Source: an uncultured Dehalococcoidales bacterium
GTDB lineage: Bacteria; Chloroflexota; Dehalococcoidia; UBA1151; UBA1328
NCBI GenBank assembly: GCA_905614375.1
Contig: CAJQSP010000045.1
Location: 1-13,503, forward strand
DNA length: 13,503 nt
Direction: 5' to 3'
Positions 1-6,856 of the stretch are shown in pieces. How positions within the stretch are numbered: position 1 is the stretch's first letter; every line of letters begins with the position of its first letter. A program made the translations under genes and the position numbers. A model generated the notes under the pieces. It saw only the letters and a list, made by a program, of their open reading frames with translations, was not told the origin of the DNA and ran no database searches.

Positions 1-198
1 GATTCCTGTGAACGATGAAATGCTCGCTTTTTGCCGCCAGTGATCTTCTAGTGCATGAACAGTGCAATGATCACCCGGTGTGCAGTCACCTTGAACAAAC
101 GGCCCGGTACCAACGTGGTGGGCTCGGGCCCACTCAACACCTTGGGTGTCAGCCGATGTTACTTTGTGCGGACCCCGTGCGGCTGAAAGACAACCGAA
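1..198. other. Left edge, no supported gene
   Basis: No convincing gene is visible here. Frame 2 is open from the window edge and ends at a TGA at 41-43 with a tail reading IPVNDEMLAFCRQ, which could be the C-terminus of a gene lying to the left. A 43-codon frame from an ATG at 55 runs to a TGA at 184-186, just before the next gene, but matches nothing I recognise. It could be a decayed N-terminal part of the gene at 199. Confidence 0.3.
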
Positions 199-495
199 TT
201 GAGATACCGGCAGACAGTAGTAAACCGGAGTTACAAGACCAATTTCGATCGTGTACTGGTCAATTACAGAGGCTTCCAAGAAAATCGCAGCGAAGTCACC
301 ACCGTCAGACCCGCAAGCCCCACTACCAACAACACGCTCTTCACATTTGGTTCAAGTCGAGCAGAGGTGCTGGCATCTCAAGGAAACCCTACAAGTACTG
401 ACGAACGCACAGAACAGAAGTGGTTCTACGGAGAGAGTTGGGTGCAGTTCATCGATACGTACTACGGTGACGAAGTAATGGGCTGGAAACTCTGA
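199..495 (+). CDS. Small protein with GSxxEV...G-PT / YGxSxVxF / GW domain, probably N-truncated
   Basis: Function unknown. The C-terminal half carries a recognisable pattern: GSSRAEVLASQGNPT at residues 51-65, WFYGESWVQF at 75-84 and VMGW at 93-96. This is the glycine, proline and tryptophan spacing of a short domain found once or in tandem in many hypothetical bacterial proteins, often behind a zinc ribbon or membrane segment. It somewhat resembles the SmpA/OmlA fold. The first 45 residues are low-complexity and unrecognised. The start is weak: TTG with no clear ribosome binding site, 12 bases after an in-frame stop at 184-186. The real N-terminus may therefore have been lost or frameshifted, and this may be a gene fragment. 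It converges on the NHL gene that ends at 590. The domain pattern is seen; the truncation is inferred. Confidence 0.55.
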   Translation: MRYRQTVVNRSYKTNFDRVLVNYRGFQENRSEVTTVRPASPTTNNTLFTFGSSRAEVLASQGNPTSTDERTEQKWFYGESWVQFIDTYYGDEVMGWKL

Positions 496-589
496 CGACA
501 ACCAAAGGCTCAAGTAGTGCCTAGGAATCACACGGTCTGTTGTGCCCGACTAACCAAAATATTTTGCCCGTCGTTTGAAGCCGGAAAGA

Positions 590-1621
590 TCAGTCAGACG
601 TCACAACATCGAAGACCTGAAGGCGATGCCGATTGCTATCGACAACCAAAACGTGACCATCGCCGTCGAGCGTTATCGAAGTCGGACCCCAGAACAGTTT
701 CTCAATGTGAGCCGAGCGCTCATGCGGATCGTCGCTGTTGAACACAAGATCCATATCCAGATCGGATGCATCTCGCGCCGCACTCTCTTCGACATTGGCG
801 TCCAAAAAGTCCTGCGCCCATTTTGAAATCGTAGCCTGACCCTCATTCTGTTCCACGAACCCACCGTCTGCATCTAGCACCTGGATCCGCTGGTTACCCC
901 AATCGGCAACGTACATGTACCCATCAGAATCAACGCATACATCCGAAGGTGCGTCGAACTCACCTTCACCGCTCCCTACCGAGCCGAAATTGGCAAGAAA
1001 CACGCCGTCAGCAGAAAACTTCACGATCCGATCATTACCCCAATCCGCAACGTAAAGATTGTCGTCGCCATCGACGTGCAGACCCCACGGCAAATTCAAC
1101 TGGCCATCACCCGATCCGAACTCACCGATCGTAGTGAGATGCTTCCCGTCTCCGGTGAATTTCTGAATCCGACCGTTCAGATGATCGCTCACCAGCAGTT
1201 CGTCCTTCGAGTTGAACGCTAATCCATTCGGACCGTTCAACTTGCCTTCATCGGTGCCACTTTGGCCCCAGGTATCGAGCAACTCGCCGTCCAGCGTACG
1301 AACCAAGATGCGGTTCAAATGATCGTCGCTGGTGAACAGCCGTTGTTGACTATCTATCGCAGTCGACGCATTCCAGATCGCCTGTCCCGAGCCTTCGCCA
1401 AACGAACCGAATGTGCCGAAATACTCTTCGCCAAGGTTCATCACCGTCATGCGGACGCCACGGGGATCGCTGTCAGAACCCCGCCCAAGCACAAAATACG
1501 TGCCATCAGCCGCTACCGCCACTGACCACGGATAGTAAAAACCGCGACCCTCCATTGCTGCCACGCCAATCGTACGGTTGTAAGTAAGTCGCGCAGTTCT
1601 GGGTTGTGTTGTTGTGGTCAT
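590..1621 (-). CDS. NHL-repeat beta-propeller protein (third gene of DUF1501 operon)
   Basis: A 343-residue protein made almost wholly of NHL-type propeller repeats. The clearest are LLVSDHLNGRIQKFTGDG near 142-159, LYVADWGNDRIVKFSADG near 189-206 and MYVADWGNQRIQVLDADG near 236-253, with a last blade, VLVVDSNRHRLQVFD, near 324-338. NHL propellers serve as binding platforms, and some relatives are peptidyl-alpha-hydroxyglycine lyases; no catalytic set is evident here. I chose the ATG at 1621 over the upstream in-frame start at 1672 because GGCGGAG (minus strand, 1629-1635) stands seven bases before it, and because the longer form would overlap the DUF1800 gene. With this start the gap to the DUF1800 stop is 16 bases. 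No signal peptide or membrane segment is visible. It is the last gene of a three-gene operon. Confidence 0.88.
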   Translation of the reverse strand: MTTTTQPRTARLTYNRTIGVAAMEGRGFYYPWSVAVAADGTYFVLGRGSDSDPRGVRMTVMNLGEEYFGTFGSFGEGSGQAIWNASTAIDSQQRLFTSDDHLNRILVRTLDGELLDTWGQSGTDEGKLNGPNGLAFNSKDELLVSDHLNGRIQKFTGDGKHLTTIGEFGSGDGQLNLPWGLHVDGDDNLYVADWGNDRIVKFSADGVFLANFGSVGSGEGEFDAPSDVCVDSDGYMYVADWGNQRIQVLDADGGFVEQNEGQATISKWAQDFLDANVEESAARDASDLDMDLVFNSDDPHERSAHIEKLFWGPTSITLDGDGHVLVVDSNRHRLQVFDVVTSD

Positions 1622-1637
1622 AGAAAAACTCCGCCAA

Positions 1638-3068
1638 CTAGGCTCTCTGGAACTCCGGTGTCGCACCAACAAGTTTCAACACATTGGCCACCTGTTCAGG
1701 GCCTGCGTTGCCCGAATCCAACTGGTTGACCTGCGTTTTGGCGAACTCGACCAGTGCGGATCGTGTCTTGTCTGAAATGTCAGAAACCGACAATTCATCA
1801 AGCGCACGTTCGACCAGATCCTCGGCATTTAACTCACCGTTGTTGTCCGAAAGAATTCGATCGATCAGCGTCTGCACGCCAGGACTTTCGATATTACCAA
1901 GCCGCTCCGAAGCGAAGTTCACCCGCTCGACAAGCGCACCCGAATCGATCCACTCAGTACCCCAGTGCCAACCCTCGACAGACGGCGGGTTCAACAGCCA
2001 TTGCCCCATGTAAGTCGACTGTAAGTTCGTCGGATTCATATCCACTTTCGGCCGATTGAACTCACCCGTTAATCGCAGAACGCCCGCCACTAATTCAGCA
2101 GGGCTCTTCACCCGCTGATAGCGCGCCTGTTCCGACTTGAAGAAATCCGACTTGAAGAGGAATCTCAGCATTTCCTCGACGTTGTAACCACTGTCAAAGT
2201 AAACCTTCGACAACGCAGCGATAGCTTCCGGATCACGCGGCTCCTTGTATGGCCACTCCGGCACCGGCGGTTCGTCGGCGACGAAGAAGCTGTACATGTG
2301 CCTCGACAAAAACGCTGCCGTTGCCGGTTGATCGCAAATGATGTCGACGATGTCTTCACCGTTCAAGTTGCCTTTGTGGCCTAAAAATTCTTTTTCGCCA
2401 TTGTCGTGGTCGTGTTCCTTGTATTCGAAATGGAACGATAGCCGGCCGTACGGCCATACCGAGTCACGTGCACTTTTGAGTGTCATGTACTTGGTGTTGC
2501 CAATCGTCCATCCTGTGAACGCCCGTGCTGCTTCTTTCACATCGTGCTCGGTGTAGTTACCGACTCCCATCGAGAACAATTCAAGTAACTCTCGCCCATA
2601 GTTTTCGTTCACAGAACCATTGTGGTTCTCCGAATTGTCCAGCCACACGATCATCGCCGGATCTCTCGAAAGTTCCATAAGAAGATTCTTGAAACTACCC
2701 ATTCCATGTCGCTCAAACATCCTGATCTGGTCGTGCAGCACTTTGCCGTTCGCAAGCTTCGAATAGCCAGTTGCAAACATGCCGTGCCACATGAGGCCGA
2801 CCTTCTCTCGCAAAGGAGCGTCGGTCGAAACCATGCGGTACATCCAGTTACCACTAGGCGACTGGTTGCCCATCATGCCCGAATACTCAGGGTGATATCG
2901 ACGAATCAAATTGTCGGTGATTCTGGTTGGTCGATCGATCGCGCTGAGCAGGTTCTCAACCGTTTCATCGTAACCCTGCTCAACCAGCTCGTCGAGCCGC
3001 CCTCGCGATGCGCCAAAACCGGCGCGACGCATCAGGTGAGCCATCAGTTTTACGTCATTGCTAGCCAC
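1638..3068 (-). CDS. DUF1800 family protein
   Basis: A 476-residue protein that I recognise as DUF1800 from several conserved blocks: HLMRRAGFGASRGRLDEL at 11-28, GLMWHGMFATGYSK at 91-104, NENYGRELLELFSMGVGNYT at 154-173 followed by EAARAFTGW at 179-187, and the C-terminal P-x-x-x-GW-x-x-G-x-x-W-I block. Length is normal for the family. Function is unknown; family members typically sit beside DUF1501 genes, as here. Start is GTG at 3066-3068, six bases after AGGCGG (minus strand, 3075-3080) and three bases after the DUF1501 stop, so the two are probably translationally coupled. The protein begins directly with the conserved domain and has no secretion signal. All larger ORFs on the opposite strand across this gene are shadows. 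Confidence 0.93.
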   Translation of the reverse strand: MASNDVKLMAHLMRRAGFGASRGRLDELVEQGYDETVENLLSAIDRPTRITDNLIRRYHPEYSGMMGNQSPSGNWMYRMVSTDAPLREKVGLMWHGMFATGYSKLANGKVLHDQIRMFERHGMGSFKNLLMELSRDPAMIVWLDNSENHNGSVNENYGRELLELFSMGVGNYTEHDVKEAARAFTGWTIGNTKYMTLKSARDSVWPYGRLSFHFEYKEHDHDNGEKEFLGHKGNLNGEDIVDIICDQPATAAFLSRHMYSFFVADEPPVPEWPYKEPRDPEAIAALSKVYFDSGYNVEEMLRFLFKSDFFKSEQARYQRVKSPAELVAGVLRLTGEFNRPKVDMNPTNLQSTYMGQWLLNPPSVEGWHWGTEWIDSGALVERVNFASERLGNIESPGVQTLIDRILSDNNGELNAEDLVERALDELSVSDISDKTRSALVEFAKTQVNQLDSGNAGPEQVANVLKLVGATPEFQRA

Positions 3069-3071
3069 AGC

Positions 3072-4205
3072 TTACCGCCTAATCATGTCGAACTGCTCGT
3101 AATTTTTATTGAGAATTTCCTGTGGATTAATGCCCATCCATTGGTCGAGGACCGTTGCGTAAATCCCCCGGAAATCGTTGTTGAACTTCATATCACCCTC
3201 GATTTGTTCGCTCGGGTCTAGAGACGGATACTCTCCGTAGAAGCCACCCTTGACCGGGTTTCCGAGAACAAAAGCAACTCCGCCAGAACCGTGATCCGTC
3301 CCGCTGCCGTTGTCTTGAATCCGACGACCGAACTCCGAGAAGATCATTACTACAGCGTCATCACCACGACCGTGCTCTTCGAGGTCTGCAATGAAATCGT
3401 TCACTGCCGTCGAAAGCTCGTGCCACAACTTCGCGTGATTTTCGAGTTCGCCAGCGTGCGTGTCGTATCCTCCGTGCTGAGTATAGAAAACACGGGTCCC
3501 GACGTCGGCGAGTAGCACCTGCGAAATATCACGCAGGCTCTGGGCGATCGGAACACCTGCATACTCGATCGAAGATGAGTACTGAGCCGGAGCAGTTCGC
3601 AAGATATCTGCCCCGAGATAAGCACCCATCCCGGTCTCGCTGATCGCCTGCAACATTGCATCCCGAGTGTCGTCTGGTCCATACATTCGAGCAAAAACAT
3701 CGACAGCTATTTCACGGGTCATCCGATCTGCAATATCTGGCATCAAGCCATATGTTTCAAGATTGCCAACCGACGCAACTGGCACACCTTTTGCGTGAAG
3801 CGCCCGTGGCAATCCACGACCAAAATTGATGCCCGTAATAACATTCTTGGCTTCTGGATCCAGCTCACGAATCGTGCGACCAAGCCAACCGCTGTCCGCA
3901 ATGTGATCCGATTCCGCAGTGTGCCAAATGTCCATCGATCGGAAGTGCGATCGATTCGGCTGCGGGTAGCCCACTCCCTGCACAATAGCCAGCTTGCCGG
4001 CATCCCACAGACTTTTCATCGGACCCATGCTCGGGTTAAGCCCCAGCGTGCCGTTCAGGTCGATGACATTGTGTTCAGTAAGGTGGATCGCCCTTCGTGA
4101 ATCGTGATAAATTCCGTTGGTGTACGGCACGACCGTGTTCATCGCGTCATTCCCACCCGAAAGCTGAATAACGATTAGCGATGGCTTGAGCTGAGCGGTG
4201 ACCAT
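3072..4205 (-). CDS. DUF1501 family protein, no Tat signal
   Basis: A 377-residue protein of the DUF1501 family, which belongs to the alkaline-phosphatase-like superfamily and has no established substrate. Supporting blocks: LIVIQLSGGNDAMNTVVPY at residues 10-28, GLNPSMGPMKSLWDAGKLAI and the following PNRSHFRSMDIWHT, VVMIFSEFGRRIQDNGSGTD followed by HGSGG in the C-terminal third, and DFRGIYATVLDQWMG near the end. Many family members open with a twin-arginine signal (RRxFL); this one starts at MVTAQLKPS and enters the first strand at once, so it looks cytoplasmic. The ATG at 4205 has only a weak ribosome binding site. It is the first gene of the operon that continues into DUF1800 (3-base gap) and the NHL protein. 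The intergenic region to the right is shared with a divergent NHL gene, suggesting common control. Confidence 0.92.
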   Translation of the reverse strand: MVTAQLKPSLIVIQLSGGNDAMNTVVPYTNGIYHDSRRAIHLTEHNVIDLNGTLGLNPSMGPMKSLWDAGKLAIVQGVGYPQPNRSHFRSMDIWHTAESDHIADSGWLGRTIRELDPEAKNVITGINFGRGLPRALHAKGVPVASVGNLETYGLMPDIADRMTREIAVDVFARMYGPDDTRDAMLQAISETGMGAYLGADILRTAPAQYSSSIEYAGVPIAQSLRDISQVLLADVGTRVFYTQHGGYDTHAGELENHAKLWHELSTAVNDFIADLEEHGRGDDAVVMIFSEFGRRIQDNGSGTDHGSGGVAFVLGNPVKGGFYGEYPSLDPSEQIEGDMKFNNDFRGIYATVLDQWMGINPQEILNKNYEQFDMIRR

Positions 4206-4503
4206 GGCGGATAAAATCTTTCGTGGATATTGGAAGTAGCTGACTCGAACACCTTATCAACAACAAGGCCACTTGAGAACCATTCGACCAAGTATCAGGA
4301 GTACAGCGCTGGCCGTTTCAATTAGTGTGCTTACATTTCACAATCGGGATGACCATATGTTTCGCCCCAATGCGTTCGGTCTAGATGTACGCGATTGCGA
4401 GCTACTACATGTATTTGTTTAGTTAATCAGCATTGTGACCAGACGAGTTCGAAACGTAGAATAGGTGCGCCCGGGATTAATAACAACGAATAGGAGCCAC
4501 GTC
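4206..4503. promoter_or_regulatory. Divergent intergenic region between DUF1501 operon and NHL gene
   Basis: About 300 bases separate two divergent transcription units and must hold promoters for both. I see no strong sigma-70 promoter. On the minus strand TTGATA (4255-4260) is a good -35 match but has no -10 at the right distance. On the plus strand TTGCGA (4395-4400) is followed after 17 bases by TTTAGT, a poor -10. No gene, hairpin or operator-like palindrome stands out. Confidence 0.45.
4492..4496 (+). promoter_or_regulatory. Ribosome binding site AGGAG fixing a TTG start
   Basis: AGGAG stands seven bases before the TTG at 4504-4506 and is the reason to prefer that start over the GTG 39 bases further upstream. 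Confidence 0.65.
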
Positions 4504-5541
4504 TTGCGAATTGGGAATAGCCCGTTTGAATATGAGTGGATTTCAGATTGGGCCAAAATTCCTAATCAAGAAAGCGCAACATCCGGGTGGGCGCACCACG
4601 GTATGGCGGTTACCGATTCCGGAGATGTGATCGCTATCCACCCCGCCGAGTCGCTTGCCATGGTGTTCGATCAGGGCGGCAAGTTATTGAGATCGTTCGA
4701 GATTCCTGTTCGAGAAGCCCACCAACTTACCCTGGCCAAACTCGAGGGCGAGCAGTTTTTATGGATCGCCGACCCCGGTCGAAAAAATATCAAAACAAAC
4801 GGAGCATATGAACCTACGCAGGGCGAATGGCGCGGTCAGGCAGTGCGTGTGTCCGTGGATACAGGCGAGCGAATACAGCAGATAACGGCCCCGTCCCACT
4901 CGGCTTACAACGACGGAGATTTCGCTCCGACCTCCGTTGCAGTATTCGAAACCACACGAGGCGGAAACGGCGATGTATGGGTCACTGACGGCTACGGGGC
5001 GAGTCTAGTGCACCGTTTCAGCGGGGACGGAAACTACATTCAGACGATCACTGGCGAAGAGGGCGAAGGTGGCCGCTTCGATTGTCCGCACGGAATTTGG
5101 ATCGACTATCGTAGCGACAATCCCGAACTCTACGTCGCGGATCGCACTAACAGGCAAGTCCAGGTCTATGACCTCCAAGGCAAATACAAACGAACGTTCG
5201 GAAAAGGGCTCCTCACCAGTCCGAGCTGCTTTGCGATCGACGGATCCAACATCATCGTCGGCGAACTGAGAGCACGATTAGCAATGTTCGACATCAACGA
5301 TGAGTTCCTAACGTTCATCGGTGAGAACGAGGCCATCGCCAGAGTCGAGCGCAACAGCGCTGATGATGTACCCGGCTGGCCAAACGGACTCGACGATTCA
5401 GGCAATGCGGCCCGCTCAACGGTTCTCGAAGAAGGCAAGTTCAATAGCCCTCACGGCATAGCCACCGACCCTGCAGGCAACATCTACTCTGGCGAATGGC
5501 TAATCGGCGGCCGCTACACCAAGCTAGCAAAGCTCGGCTAA
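4504..5541 (+). CDS. NHL-repeat beta-propeller protein (divergent partner)
   Basis: A 345-residue propeller protein. Blades visible with this start include VWVTDGYGASLVHRFSGDG near 158-176, LYVADRTNRQVQVYDLQG near 209-226 and FNSPHGIATDPAGNIYSGEW near 313-332. An opening His-rich segment (GWAHHGMAVTDSGDVIAIHP, 28-47) and the HG-x-W/A pairs recall propellers annotated as peptidylglycine-amidating-lyase-like, but the assignment to an enzyme is not secure. I chose the TTG at 4504 because AGGAG lies at 4492-4496, seven bases upstream; the GTG at 4465 has no such site. No signal peptide is seen. It is only a distant relative of the NHL protein at 590-1621. It is divergent from the DUF1501 operon and its 3' end overlaps a possible small ORF on the other strand by 18 bases. 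Confidence 0.86.
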   Translation: MRIGNSPFEYEWISDWAKIPNQESATSGWAHHGMAVTDSGDVIAIHPAESLAMVFDQGGKLLRSFEIPVREAHQLTLAKLEGEQFLWIADPGRKNIKTNGAYEPTQGEWRGQAVRVSVDTGERIQQITAPSHSAYNDGDFAPTSVAVFETTRGGNGDVWVTDGYGASLVHRFSGDGNYIQTITGEEGEGGRFDCPHGIWIDYRSDNPELYVADRTNRQVQVYDLQGKYKRTFGKGLLTSPSCFAIDGSNIIVGELRARLAMFDINDEFLTFIGENEAIARVERNSADDVPGWPNGLDDSGNAARSTVLEEGKFNSPHGIATDPAGNIYSGEWLIGGRYTKLAKLG

Positions 5542-5643
5542 CAAGAATTCTTTAAGGTAGTCAAGTGATCGCTGGACGAGGCTGTCTGTCCGACGCTCAA
5601 TCTCGTCAGGCTTCCTACGCTCTATGTCTCTGTTTTCAGGCAT
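5524..5643 (-). CDS. Possible 39-residue charged helical protein
   Basis: An ATG nine bases after the stop of the J-domain gene opens a 39-codon frame ending in TAG at 5524-5526. The peptide starts MPENRDIERRKPDEIERR and ends SLDYLKEFLLAELC: a strongly charged, probably helical sequence with normal-looking codon use. It would be the second gene of the J-domain transcript, and its last 18 bases overlap the 3' end of the convergent NHL gene. The nearest purine-rich site (GGAGGAG in the tail of the J gene) lies about 20 bases upstream, too far to be ideal. It may be chance coding; no family is recognised. Confidence 0.35.
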   Translation of the reverse strand: MPENRDIERRKPDEIERRTDSLVQRSLDYLKEFLLAELC

Positions 5644-5652
5644 CTAAATGCA

Positions 5653-6495
5653 TTACCAAGGCATCTCCTCCGGGTCGTCGGACTTATTATCAAATCGATC
5701 AAGGATACTTTGAGCCGCCACAATGAGGTCGTCGATATCGAAACCATGCCCGAGTTGGGTCTCTAGGTATTCAATTCTCTTCATCAGTTTTTCGGAGAAG
5801 TTCCTGAAGTAGTTCTCCCCACGGTCTTCAGTTTCCCTAGCAGCGAGCACGTTCGCCCAATCATCCGACTGTTCAAGACTGGCCTTCATAGATACCAGTT
5901 CAGTTATGTGGTTCCTGATCTGGTATAGCCGACGAATCATCCTCATCAGGTCGTACCCGACCCCTTCACCCTGTACAGCGTCTTCTGAAGCGTTGTACTG
6001 GTCGACGATACTCCTTATCGCATCCTTGTCGCCTTTTGCATAAGCTTCATTCAGGTCAGCCATCAGCCTGGTACGAAGCTCCCGGTCTTGCTCATCGTCC
6101 GCAAGATCGGGGTGGATCTTTTTGGCAGCAACCCTAAACATGGACTTCAATTCGTCATCAGCAGGTTTTTCCTGCCAGTCAGCATCAGAATCCGGGGGAG
6201 TTGTAGGGGCGCCTGAATAATCACCAAGCAGTTCTCTTAACGCCTGAAGCGCTTTATCAAGACCTGCCTTGTTTCCACGTGCAGCAGCAACTTCAACATC
6301 CAGGATATGTAACTTCAGGATCAGTGGCGCAATGGTCGCTGTCATCTGGTCCTTGAACCATTTTATTGAACGGAGCATGTCGGCCAGTTCGGCCTCGAGC
6401 TCCAGCATCTGGCCCTCGGCCTGAGCTACCTGTACTTCGTACTTCCCAAGTTCGATCTCTTCAGGGGATTTGTTCGGCTTGTTTTTATCTGTCAT
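5653..6495 (-). CDS. Coiled-coil / J-domain (DnaJ-like) protein
   Basis: A 280-residue protein with three parts. Residues about 11-90 are Glu/Ala/Leu-rich and predicted coiled coil or long helices. Residues about 113-165 form a J-like domain: helix ELKSMFRVAAKKI, then the HPD motif at 128-130 in IHPDLADD, then a helix rich in Asp and Arg with LNEAYAKGDKDAI. Residues about 180-265 are again helical. The HPD tripeptide is what lets J proteins stimulate the Hsp70 (DnaK) ATPase, so this is probably a co-chaperone with an unknown client; the canonical Gly/Phe and zinc-finger regions of DnaJ are absent. The ATG at 6495 has no good ribosome binding site; instead it follows by one base the TGA that ends a decayed ankyrin frame, so it may once have been translationally coupled to it. 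The protein is acidic and has no signal peptide. Confidence 0.8.
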   Translation of the reverse strand: MTDKNKPNKSPEEIELGKYEVQVAQAEGQMLELEAELADMLRSIKWFKDQMTATIAPLILKLHILDVEVAAARGNKAGLDKALQALRELLGDYSGAPTTPPDSDADWQEKPADDELKSMFRVAAKKIHPDLADDEQDRELRTRLMADLNEAYAKGDKDAIRSIVDQYNASEDAVQGEGVGYDLMRMIRRLYQIRNHITELVSMKASLEQSDDWANVLAARETEDRGENYFRNFSEKLMKRIEYLETQLGHGFDIDDLIVAAQSILDRFDNKSDDPEEMPW

Positions 6496-6496
6496 G

Positions 6497-6711
6497 TCAG
6501 CTGTTATTGTCTCGATCCATCCAGCTAAGGTCTATCCCGTCGGGATTTTGATTGGGTTACAGAGTAAGTCAAGTGCTGTTTCGATGATGTAGCGGAGCAC
6601 ACTAGGTGCAGGGTTGGAATCCCCCAATGCGTGTAGTGATGTAGTGTCGTGTACTACCTTCGTACCTATTAAGAAAAGAGTAACTACACGAATAGTATTC
6701 TTCGGTGAAAT
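6497..6711 (-). pseudogene. Decayed ankyrin-repeat gene, C-terminal remnant
   Basis: On the minus strand one open frame (6711 down to a TAG at 6532-6534) reads VHDTTSLHALGDSNPAPSVL followed by RYIIETALDL, which has the T-x-LH...N-x-x-x-x-V-x-x-x-I spacing of an ankyrin repeat. The frame then breaks. A second frame (6547-6497) reads NPDGIDLSWMDRDNNS and stop, and its DGIDLSWMD matches the DEIDLNWMD tail of the ankyrin gene at 11071-11370. At the DNA level about 28 of 31 bases agree around 6515-6546 and 11108-11140 (counted by eye). So the end of an ankyrin gene with at least one frameshift and no N-terminus survives here, directly upstream of the J-domain gene. The ankyrin reading is my pattern recognition and would need a profile search. 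Confidence 0.6.
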
Positions 6712-6781
6712 TTATAACGGCCTATTTATTGATCGCCTTTGCCAACACAATGTGTACGATGGAGCCCAAAGGTGAACAGTG

Positions 6782-6810
6782 GCGAGATGTCCAGTTCCGG
6801 ACATGCTCGC
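6782..6810. promoter_or_regulatory. Hairpin / palindrome upstream of mtnA
   Basis: GCGAGATGTCC (6782-6792) pairs with GGACATGCTCGC (6799-6810) across a six-base loop, giving an 11-bp stem with a single bulged base. It lies 46 bases before the mtnA start and has no T-run, so it is more likely an operator or a leader-RNA hairpin than a terminator. Its partner is unknown. Confidence 0.4.
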
Positions 6811-6856
6811 AAGTTTCAGGTTCAACGTTGTGTTTCTTCGTACGTGAAAGTTACCT

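Noticed and set aside
15..401. 128-codon plus-strand frame at the left edge
   Set aside because: Composition is erratic and rich in Gln, His and Arg with no motif, and it overlaps the better-supported frame at 199-495.
559..568. AAAATATTTT palindrome between convergent genes
   Set aside because: Short and A/T-only with no G/C stem, so not a credible terminator.
2622..3221. 199-codon plus-strand frame
   Set aside because: It lies wholly antisense to the DUF1800 gene and the end of the DUF1501 gene, has no recognisable motif and is a shadow of their codon use.
4395..4423. TTGCGA-17-TTTAGT as a promoter for the NHL gene
   Set aside because: The -10 matches only three of six positions; too weak to list as a promoter.
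6606..6626. GGGTTGGAATCCC, resembling a tRNA T-arm
   Set aside because: Only three stem pairs form, the loop lacks the TTC start, and no acceptor or anticodon arm can be fitted around it. The stretch is better explained as coding sequence of the decayed ankyrin gene.
6629..6655. Repeated GTAGTG-like words
   Set aside because: On the minus strand they encode VHDTTSLH of the ankyrin remnant, so they need no separate explanation as a repeat or operator.
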